NCBI GenBank assembly: GCA_045106735.1
Contig: JBGCEZ010000032.1
Coordinates: 1 to 64,000 of the forward strand
DNA from: JBGCEZ01 sp045106735
GTDB taxonomy: Bacteria > Planctomycetota > Phycisphaerae > Phycisphaerales > SM1A02
Reading direction: 5' to 3'
Length of the DNA: 64,000 bases
Shown: positions 52,922 to 60,900 of the stretch, piece by piece
How positions within the stretch are numbered: the first letter of the stretch is position 1
Layout: each line of letters starts with the position of its first letter
Program-made: the position numbers and the translations under genes
Notes under the pieces: model-generated
What the model saw: only the letters and a program-made list of their open reading frames with translations
The model's database searches: none
Told to the model about the DNA's origin: nothing

Positions 52922-53072
52922 CCGCCGATTCGCCGGATGGCGAATGTTGGCGGTCCCGGTTTGGCCGGGGAGCGGGGGGGATCGTTGGTGACGGGTGTCA
53001 CCGACGGACGACGGGATGCTTCCCGTCGTGAAGGATGATCGATGATGTCGGGTCAGCCCAGATGGCTGATCC
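52922..53072 (+). promoter_or_regulatory. four consecutive hairpins in the nusA-infB spacer
   Basis: The 176-bp spacer is almost wholly folded. (1) ATTCGCC 52928-52934 with GGCGAAT 52939-52945, loop GGAT, enclosed by CCGCC/GGCGG (52922-52953). (2) GGTGAC 52987-52992 with GTCACC 52997-53002, loop GGGT. (3) ACGACGGGA 53008-53016 with TCCCGTCGT 53021-53029, loop TGCT. (4) 53050-53058 with 53064-53072, 9 bp with one wobble, ending 5 nt before the infB ribosome-binding site GGAGAG (53078-53083). No stem has a T-tract. Likely an RNA regulatory or processing region. Confidence 0.6.
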
Positions 53073-53087
53073 GACGTGGAGAGACTC

Positions 53088-56036
53088 GTGGCGAAGAAGG
53101 CCTTGCGCGTCCATCAACTGGCCAAGCAGCTGAATGTGTCCTCGAAGGACATTGTCAGCAAGTGCGAAGCCGAGAGCATTCCCGGCATCACCAACCACAT
53201 GTCGGCGGTCAGTCTCGGCTTGGCCGCGACGATCACCGAGTGGTTCGGCGATGCGGGCGACGGTGGCACGGCCACGGCGGTGGAAACCGCCCCGCCGGTC
53301 GACGTCGAAGCCGTGCGCAAGCGCGCGGCCAAGAAGAAGGCGGCCCCGCGGAAGGCCAAGGCGGCTGAGACGCCGGCCGACGCGCCCGCTGAGGCAGTGG
53401 TCGAAGCGCCCGCCGAACCGGCCACTCCGGTGGCGGCTGCCCCCGCGGCCCCGCCGGCGGACGCCCCGCCAGCCAGCGCCCCGCCAGCCAGTGCGCCCGA
53501 AGCTCCCGCACCCGGTGCGGCTGATCCGCCCGCGACGGACGCCCCCGCGGCTCCGAGTGCGCCGGCCGCCGCGCCCAAGCCGATCTCGGCGCCGAAGGTC
53601 ATTCCGGTCACGCCGGCTGCCTCGGCTCCGGCCGCGCCCGGGACGCCTTCACCGGCTCCGGTTCCTAGCGCCGCTCCGGGTGCCGCCCCCGGCAGCGTTC
53701 CTCCTGGGGCAGCTCCGTCGGTCGCCGCGTCGGCCGACGAAGACTCTCCGCAGCAGAACGTCCCGGATCGCCCCAAGGTCATCACGCCGGCGGGCCCGAT
53801 CCTGAGCCGGCCCAAGGAAACCAAGCTGGCCGGTCCCAAGGTCGTGCGCATCGAAGCGCCCGAGCCGGATCGCCCACCGCGCACCCGTCGCCCCGACGGC
53901 CCCATGCGGGGCGGTCCCCGCGGTGGTCGCGGTGCCGGCGTCGCCCCGATGGAAATGCCGCCGATGCCCGGCGAGCGTGGACCCGGCGGTGGCGTGGGCG
54001 GTGGTGCATCGCGCCGCAACAAGCGTCGCAGCACGACGACGACGGGTCGGCCCGAGGGTCGGACCGGTCGTGCCGCCGTCGGCGGCGGTGGTGCCAAGCC
54101 GTTCAACTGGCGTGAGCAGGACCTGCGAGAGCGCGAGCTTCGCATCCAGCGGGCGTCGGGCCTCATTCGTGGTGCCCGTCGCGACAGCCAGAAGAAGAGC
54201 GGCGGCGGCCATCGCGCCACGTCGGCGGCCCAGACCGGCGGTGCCGTGACGGTGCAGGAGCCGATCACCATCAAGGGCCTGTCGCTTGCGACCGGCGTGA
54301 AGGTGAACGACATCATCCGCCGCATGGTCAAGCTTGGTCTGCCGATGTCGATGCCCGACTCGGTGATCGAAGGCGAGATGGCCCAGGAGATCATGCTCGA
54401 GTGGTCGATCGAACTCGAAGTCATCGAGTTCAAGACGGCTGAAGAGCAGATCGCTGAGTCGTTCGAGCAGCGAGCGATGGTCAACGAGCAGTCACGTTCG
54501 CCCGTCGTCACCATTCTCGGCCACGTCGACCACGGCAAGACGACCCTGCTCGACACGATCCGCAAGGCCAACGTGGCCGGTGGCGAAGCCGGCGGCATCA
54601 CCCAGGCGACCAGCGCGTTCCGCGTGCCGGTGCAGATCGGTGAAGACGCCAAGGAAGGTGGTCGCGTCATCACCTTCATCGATACGCCGGGCCACGAAGC
54701 GTTTACCGAGATGCGTTCGCGCGGCGCCAAGGTCACCGACGTTGTCGTGCTGGTGGTTGCCGCCGACGACGGTGTCATGCCGCAGACCATCGAGTCGATC
54801 AACCACGCCAAGGCGGCCGAAGTGCCGATCATCGTGGCGTTGAACAAGATCGATAAGCCGGAGGCGACCGAGGCCAACATCACCCGAATCCTCGGCCAGT
54901 TGGCCGAGCAAGGGCTGAACCCGACCGAGTGGGGTGGCAGCACGGAAGTCATCCGGATTGCCGCGCTCAAGGGCGAGGGCATCCAGGACCTCCTGGAAGT
55001 GCTCGACCTCCAGGCCCAGATTCTCGAACTCACCGCCGACTTCGGCGGACGGTCCGAGGGCACGGTCATCGAGGCGCAGCTTGTCGAAGGCCGCGGGCCG
55101 GTGGCTCGCATCCTCGTCCAGCAGGGCAAGCTCAAGAAGGGTGACTACGTCGTCATCGGACGGGCCTACGGGCGCGTGCGCGACATCGTTGACGATCGCG
55201 GGCAGCGGGTGAAGGAGGCCGAGCCGTCCTTCCCCATCGCCATCAGCGGTATCAACGAGGTGCCGGACGCCGGCGACAAGTTCTACGTCGTCAAGAACCA
55301 GCGCGAGGCAGAAGCCGCGGCGGGCGAGCGCAAGCATCAGGAACGCGAGAAGTCGCTGGCCACCGAGAAGGTGACGCTGGACAACATCTTCGACCACCTG
55401 AAGACGCAGGGCCGCAAGGAACTGCCGCTCATCGTCAAGGCGGACGTGCAGGGCTCGCTCGAGACCTTGCGGGCGCAGCTCCCGAAGATCGGTTCGGAAG
55501 AAGTGGCCACCGTCATCAAGCACGCGGCCGTCGGCGGCGTCAACGAGGCGGACATCCAGTTGGCCGAGGCGTCGGGGGCGATCATCGTCGGCTTCAACGT
55601 CACGGCTCCGGGCCGGGCCCGCAAGCTGGCCGAGCAGAAGGGCGTGGAGCTTCGGTTCTACGACGTCATCTACGACCTGACCGACGATGTGACACAGGCG
55701 GCCGAAGGCCTCCTCGAGCCGGAGCTCAAGCTTGAGGTCCTGGGCCACGCCGAGGTCAAGCAGGTCTTCAAGATCAGCAAGGTCGGCAGCGTTGCCGGTT
55801 GCTACGTCACCGACGGTGTCATTCGTCGCGACGCGCAGATTCGCGTGACCCGCGACAACATCGTCATCGAGAAGGACCGCCGCCTGGTGGTGCTCAAGCG
55901 ATTCAAGGACGAGGCCAAGGAAGTCAATGCCGGCCAGGAGTGCGGCATGCGGATCGACGGTTACGACGACATTCGCGAAGGCGATGTGCTCGAGTGCTAC
56001 CTCACCAAGGAGGTGCGCCGAACGCTGAATGGCTGA
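53088..56036 (+). CDS. infB: translation initiation factor IF-2
   Basis: 982 residues from GTG 53088, with GGAGAG six bases upstream; GTG 53076 is possible but overlaps that site. The N-terminal IF2-N domain (KKALRVHQLAKQLNVSSKDIVSKCEAE) is followed by a very long Ala/Pro-rich linker (about 60-250) and Arg/Gly-rich segments (GPRGGRGAG). The GTPase domain has G1 GHVDHGKTT (about 477), G3 DTPGHEAF and G4 NKID; domains II to IV follow, with the fMet-tRNA-binding C-terminus (GYDDIREGDVLECY). IF-2 brings fMet-tRNA to the 30S subunit and promotes 70S joining. It ends 18 bp before rbfA. Confidence 0.97.
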   Translation: MAKKALRVHQLAKQLNVSSKDIVSKCEAESIPGITNHMSAVSLGLAATITEWFGDAGDGGTATAVETAPPVDVEAVRKRAAKKKAAPRKAKAAETPADAPAEAVVEAPAEPATPVAAAPAAPPADAPPASAPPASAPEAPAPGAADPPATDAPAAPSAPAAAPKPISAPKVIPVTPAASAPAAPGTPSPAPVPSAAPGAAPGSVPPGAAPSVAASADEDSPQQNVPDRPKVITPAGPILSRPKETKLAGPKVVRIEAPEPDRPPRTRRPDGPMRGGPRGGRGAGVAPMEMPPMPGERGPGGGVGGGASRRNKRRSTTTTGRPEGRTGRAAVGGGGAKPFNWREQDLRERELRIQRASGLIRGARRDSQKKSGGGHRATSAAQTGGAVTVQEPITIKGLSLATGVKVNDIIRRMVKLGLPMSMPDSVIEGEMAQEIMLEWSIELEVIEFKTAEEQIAESFEQRAMVNEQSRSPVVTILGHVDHGKTTLLDTIRKANVAGGEAGGITQATSAFRVPVQIGEDAKEGGRVITFIDTPGHEAFTEMRSRGAKVTDVVVLVVAADDGVMPQTIESINHAKAAEVPIIVALNKIDKPEATEANITRILGQLAEQGLNPTEWGGSTEVIRIAALKGEGIQDLLEVLDLQAQILELTADFGGRSEGTVIEAQLVEGRGPVARILVQQGKLKKGDYVVIGRAYGRVRDIVDDRGQRVKEAEPSFPIAISGINEVPDAGDKFYVVKNQREAEAAAGERKHQEREKSLATEKVTLDNIFDHLKTQGRKELPLIVKADVQGSLETLRAQLPKIGSEEVATVIKHAAVGGVNEADIQLAEASGAIIVGFNVTAPGRARKLAEQKGVELRFYDVIYDLTDDVTQAAEGLLEPELKLEVLGHAEVKQVFKISKVGSVAGCYVTDGVIRRDAQIRVTRDNIVIEKDRRLVVLKRFKDEAKEVNAGQECGMRIDGYDDIREGDVLECYLTKEVRRTLNG

Positions 56037-56054
56037 TTCGGAGCAACACCAGGG

Positions 56055-56675
56055 ATGAGCGTCACGGCGGAGAAGATGGCGGCGCACCTGCGCCGCGCGG
56101 TGCAGGCGGTGTTCGACCGCGGTCTCAATGACCCACGGGTCAGAGGGCTGGTGTCGGTCACGCGCATTGAGCTGTCTCCGGACTTCCGGGACGCCACGGT
56201 CTTCGTGTCGATCATGCCCGAAGAGCATGCCGAATTGACGATGCACGGCGTGAAGGCAGCCACCGGGCACATCCGCTCGCAAGTCGCCCGTCGGGCGAAT
56301 CTGCCGCGAACCCCGATCATGCACTTCAAGCACGATATTGTCATGCGGCGTGAGCAAGACGTGCTGGCCGCCATCGCGCGGGCCACGGCCGAGGACGAAG
56401 CAATCGCCAGGGCGCGGGATGCGTCTCGGCCGGGTGGGGCGGGCGTTGATGGTGTGAACGTCGATCCGGCCACGTTGGCGGCGTTCGACGCATTCCTGGA
56501 GGAGACGGGGGCCGCGCCTCCGCCGCCGAAGCCGGTGCCGGGTTGGGACGACGAGCCGGCGAGCGAACCAGCGAGCGACGGTGGGGCAGACGTTCCGCAG
56601 TCCAAGACGGGTTCCGAACGTCCCCACGACACTGCAGATGGTCCGGCCACGAAGCAGGACGACAACGACGATTGA
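56055..56675 (+). CDS. rbfA: 30S ribosome-binding factor A with acidic C-terminal extension
   Basis: 206 residues. RbfA is a KH-fold factor for late 30S maturation and cold adaptation. The core (about 1-115) fits: EKMAAHLRRAVQAVFDRGLNDPRV, LVSVTRIELSPDFRDATVFVSIM, GHIRSQVARRANLPRTPIMHFKHD. Most RbfA proteins are about 120-130 residues; this one adds about 90 residues of low-complexity Pro/Asp/Glu/Ala sequence ending in an acidic KQDDNDD. It follows infB by 18 bp in the same unit. Confidence 0.93.
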   Translation: MSVTAEKMAAHLRRAVQAVFDRGLNDPRVRGLVSVTRIELSPDFRDATVFVSIMPEEHAELTMHGVKAATGHIRSQVARRANLPRTPIMHFKHDIVMRREQDVLAAIARATAEDEAIARARDASRPGGAGVDGVNVDPATLAAFDAFLEETGAAPPPPKPVPGWDDEPASEPASDGGADVPQSKTGSERPHDTADGPATKQDDNDD

Positions 56676-56774
56676 TGCGACACACGTCGGTCGAGCTGCG
56701 CTTCGCTGCGTTTGCTCCGCCGACGTGACCCGATTCGACGATGCGGCCCCGCGGCCGCTTGGGAACCAGACCAC

Positions 56775-57869
56775 GTGAGCAAGTCCAGTCCAGACCCGGC
56801 GAAGGCCCTTCAATCCTTCCTCGCCCAGTGCCTCAAGTCGGCTTCGAAGGCCGAGACGCCGATGCCGGATCAGGACGATCCGGTGGCGGTCCTGGTGCAG
56901 AGTTTCCTCATGTGGGAAGCCTCGGAGGAGAAGGCCGCGGCGGCGTACGCCAAGTTGCGCAAGTCATTCGTCGACTTCAACGATCTTCGCGTGTCGATGG
57001 CGCCCGAGGTCGTGGCGGTGATCGGAAGCCGGTACCCGGCGGCCGATGACCGGTGCCGCCGGCTTCGCAGCGCATTGCGTGCGGTCTACGTGCGCGACCA
57101 CGACATGAAGATGGACTCGGCGGCGGCCGGCGGGAAGCGAAACATCCGCCGCTACGTCGAGCAGCTTGATGGCATGATGCCGTACGTCGTGGAGCGGGTC
57201 CTTTTGGTCGCATTCGGTGTCCACGCGATGCCCGCCGATGAATCGCTGCGGCTTCGCCTCGTGGAAGCCGGGGCGATGGAAGCCGATTCGACGGTGGAAG
57301 ACGCGGTCGGTCTGCTGCTTCGGAACGTCAAGGCGGCCGACGCCTTGAAGACCCATCTGGCGATCCAAGCCTGGATGGACGAGAACGGGGCCCCCAAGGG
57401 ATCCTCGCCGCTGGCCGCGATGCTGCCCCAGACGCCGGCCCTCCGCTCGAGCCCGTCGCCGTCCAGCGCGAAGTCGGGCTCCAAGTCCGGCGCCAAGTCG
57501 GGCTCAAAGTCCGGCGTGGGAACCGGGCGCTCGGCCCCCGCGAAGAAGTCGGCGGCAGACGTGGAAGCCAAGTCGGCGGCCAAACCCGCGGCGAAGTCGA
57601 AGTCGGCGGCTCCGGCTTCGGGCAAGCCCGCGGCGAAGACCGCGTCGAAGCCGGCCGCCAAACCCGCTTCAAAGAAGACCACGACCAAGAAGACGACGTC
57701 CAAGACGTCGGCCAAGACCACCACCAAGAAGACGGCAACCCAGTCTTCCACGTCGAAGAAGACGACGACGTCGAAGAAGACCACGGGCACCAAGACCACG
57801 ACCAAGAAGAAGACGACGACGCGGTCGACGACCAAGAAGTCCACCGCCCGCAAGACAGCCAGCAAGTAA
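56775..57869 (+). CDS. endonuclease-III-like helical domain fused to a histone-H1-like Lys/Thr/Ala tail
   Basis: 364 residues from GTG 56775. The N-terminal 215 residues are helical; KLRKSFVDFNDLRVSMAPEVV and YVEQLDGMMPYVVERVLLVAFGVHAMPADESLRLRL follow the pattern of HhH-GPD glycosylases (Nth). The hairpin lacks the Gly-rich LPGVGxKTA sequence with its catalytic Lys, while an Asp (PADES) stands where the catalytic VDTH Asp lies; no Cys cluster is present. The last 140 residues are almost entirely Lys, Thr, Ser, Ala (KKTTTKKTTSKTSAK), like histone-H1/HctB-type tails. Likely a non-enzymatic DNA-binding or nucleoid protein. It follows rbfA by 99 bp. Confidence 0.7.
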   Translation: MSKSSPDPAKALQSFLAQCLKSASKAETPMPDQDDPVAVLVQSFLMWEASEEKAAAAYAKLRKSFVDFNDLRVSMAPEVVAVIGSRYPAADDRCRRLRSALRAVYVRDHDMKMDSAAAGGKRNIRRYVEQLDGMMPYVVERVLLVAFGVHAMPADESLRLRLVEAGAMEADSTVEDAVGLLLRNVKAADALKTHLAIQAWMDENGAPKGSSPLAAMLPQTPALRSSPSPSSAKSGSKSGAKSGSKSGVGTGRSAPAKKSAADVEAKSAAKPAAKSKSAAPASGKPAAKTASKPAAKPASKKTTTKKTTSKTSAKTTTKKTATQSSTSKKTTTSKKTTGTKTTTKKKTTTRSTTKKSTARKTASK

Positions 57870-57925
57870 CCGGCGCCATCAGCAGCTCGCGCCGGCCCAC
57901 GGTTCATTCCAACGGGGAGCGCGCG

Positions 57926-60900
57926 GTGATTCGAGCGACGAGTCAAGTTGGTCGTGGTGTCCACGGTGTCAACGGCGATTCGGCCGGGTCGGTGGCCCAC
58001 GCCGGCTCAGCCACGCCAACGAAGATGACGGGCCCGGCGACGATCGGACTGGCGTTGGTGGCCGCCGTCTTGCTCGGCGTCCCCGTCGGCTGCGGCGGCG
58101 CGAGCCGGACAACTGCAAAACAGCCGGAAGCGGACAGCGGGCCTGAGCGATGGCCTCAGTCCGTCCATGTCAGCACGTCGATCGGTGTCGAACCGCCCGG
58201 CGACGGCGCCGGAGCCGGGGCCACCGGGCCGACCGTTGGATCCCGGGTGGGGGTCAGCCGGCGCCTCGGCTTGCGCGACGCGGCCAGCGAGATCGAGCAG
58301 ACGTTGCCCGCCGGGTTTGGCGTGGCGCTGCTCGCGTCCACCACGGAACAGCTCGCGGCCGCCGATGCCGCGCGATCGGCGGCCCGCGCGGCATTCGGTC
58401 CCACGCTCCGTCCGTCGCACATCGCCCTTGAGCACCTCGCCGGCCGGCTTGAAGATCGCGACAATCCCGCGTTCTTCGCTCGCTTGTCCGTGGCCGCGCG
58501 CCGGCGCATCGCCGCGGCCGCGGACGCCCCCACGAGCTGGGAGATGCAGCAGCAGTGGAGGGCCCGTGGAACGCAGATGGGCGACCCTCCGGGGCACGCT
58601 TCGGCGCCGACGGTGCCGGACGGACCGGTGGTCGCCGATGCCGAATCCGCGCCGGATCGCCGGCCGCGGCTCGACGGTGCCGGCGCCGGCACCCAAGCTG
58701 GACCCGGCCTCCCCTCGGGACCGACTGCCCGGGTCGCCAACCTGATTCGGGCCGACATGACCATCGCCGAACTGATGGCCGCGATCCCCGCGCCGCCTCG
58801 CCCGGCGGCTCCCCCGCGCGCCCCGGACGCCCCGTCGACCGGCCGGTCGGCCAGCGAAAATCGCATGGAAGCCGATCGCCGCTACGTGCGTGGGGCCTCG
58901 GCGTTCGTCGACGGTCAGACCGTTCGCGCGATTCTGGATCTCGAGCGGGCCGCGGCGTTGGATCCGAGCAGCGTCGCCGTGCGCCGAATGCTCGGCCGGG
59001 CGTACGGGGCGATCGGCAACCGAGCGCGGGCGGAGATTGCGTGGACTGCCGCGTTGACCATCGAGCCAGGCCACGCGGAGTCTTCGGCGTCCCTTGCCCT
59101 CATTCGACTGCGGCAGGGGGATCCGATGGCGGCGCTGGGATGGCTGCGGCCGTGGATCGAGCCTGGCGGTGAACCGGCGACGGTCGCCATGGTGTTGACG
59201 GCGATGGATGCCGCCCGCCAGCTCGGCGCATCGGGGGCGGTCCTGGACTTGGCCGACCGAACGCGCGAGCCAGATTTTGCTGTGGCGTCCAATTCGTCGG
59301 CCAATCGTGCACGACTCGCCGGTGCACCTCGGGCCGACGAACCTTGGTTGATCGATGCGGTCGTGGCCGACGCCCTCGCCGAGTTGGACGCGTGGTCTGG
59401 CTCGCTCGGCGCGGCGATCCGGGCCTGGGAAGGATGGCGTTTGGCGTCGACCTCCGCTCCCTCGGGACCCGGCGCGGGCTATCCCCCGATCGAATTGACC
59501 ACCCGGATCGTGCGGGCCGCACTGCAACTCGGTGAGCCGGCGGTGGCCCGCGCGGCGATTGCCGCCCACGCGCGGCAGGTCCCGGGCATCCGGCCAGTGG
59601 ATGCGGTGGATGCCGTGGACACGGTGGATACGGCGGGAACGCCGCCGTCGTCGGCACCCAATGAACACGCCATCCGCGCGGCCGACGAAGCGATTGCCCT
59701 GTCGGCGTGGATGCTGGATGCCTCGGATCACCACGGCGCCGCGAGTGTTGAACTGCTGATGGTCGCCATGCTCGAGCGCCGCGCCGCCGGCGGAGCGGGC
59801 GAGTCGCCCACCGGGGCCGCGGATTTTGGTGCGGCGGTGCTTGATGCCCGGGCGCGGATCGCGGTGCACGCGGTTGCCCGGGAAGTGGCCGTCCCAATGC
59901 CCGTTTCGGCGGCGCTTGCTGCCCGCGATGGGGCGGACGATCAAGTGCGTGCCCCCGGCGCTGCGTTGCTCGCGGCGGTGCGAGCGGTGGCGGAAATCGG
60001 AACGATCGAGCGAGCCGGTACCGTCGGAACGCGGATCCTGGATGCCGGGAGTGTGCGCGGCCCGCAGTGGCCGCACGCGGTTCCGCATATCGCCGAACGT
60101 GGCGGACGCGTCCTCCGGTCGCTGCCATCGCCGCTCACGTTGGACATGGCGCGGGCGGCGTTTGAGTTGGCCGAGTCAACCGAAGACCGCATGGTGCTGG
60201 TCGCGATGGTCGAGGCGACGGGGCACACCGGGGAAGCATGGCGGCTCGCCCGCCGCACGATGGAAATGGCCGGCGGGACTGTCGATTCGGATGATCGGGC
60301 GACTGCCGGCACCATCGTTTTGGATGCCGCCGACGCCGCCGACGCCGACGCCGCCGACGCCGCCGACGCCGCCGTTGCCGCCGTTGCCGCCGCTGCCGCC
60401 GACACCGATGCCGCCGACGCCGCGGGCACGGATGCCGATTCTCTTGCCCACGCCCACGCTTTGCTCATCCGGCTCGCGGGCCAGTTGCATGACGCCCGGG
60501 CCGTGCGCGACGCGCGGCAAGCCGCAACCGATGCCGGACCGCGGGTCGTGGACGACGCCGCGTTTCAGGCGGCTGAGCGCTTGGCATCCGCTCGCATCGA
60601 ATCCGCCGCCACCTCATCCGTGGCCACCATCGCCCGGCCAATGCGTCCGGCTGCGTTGCGTTCGCCGCTGGCGGCGCCACCCATCGATGCCGGCGACGCG
60701 CTGGACACGCTGTGTGCGACGCTCGCGGCGATCGAACGGGCGATGCTTCTCGACGTTTCGGACGCCCGGACCGCTGAACTCGTGGTCCGCCAGCGCGAAC
60801 TCGTGATGCTCGCCCGGGTCCATCCGCGGGCGAGCGCGGCGTGGGCCACCGCCGCGTGGATGGCCGGGCCGCAGGGGCCGATCAGCGACCAGCGACGGGC

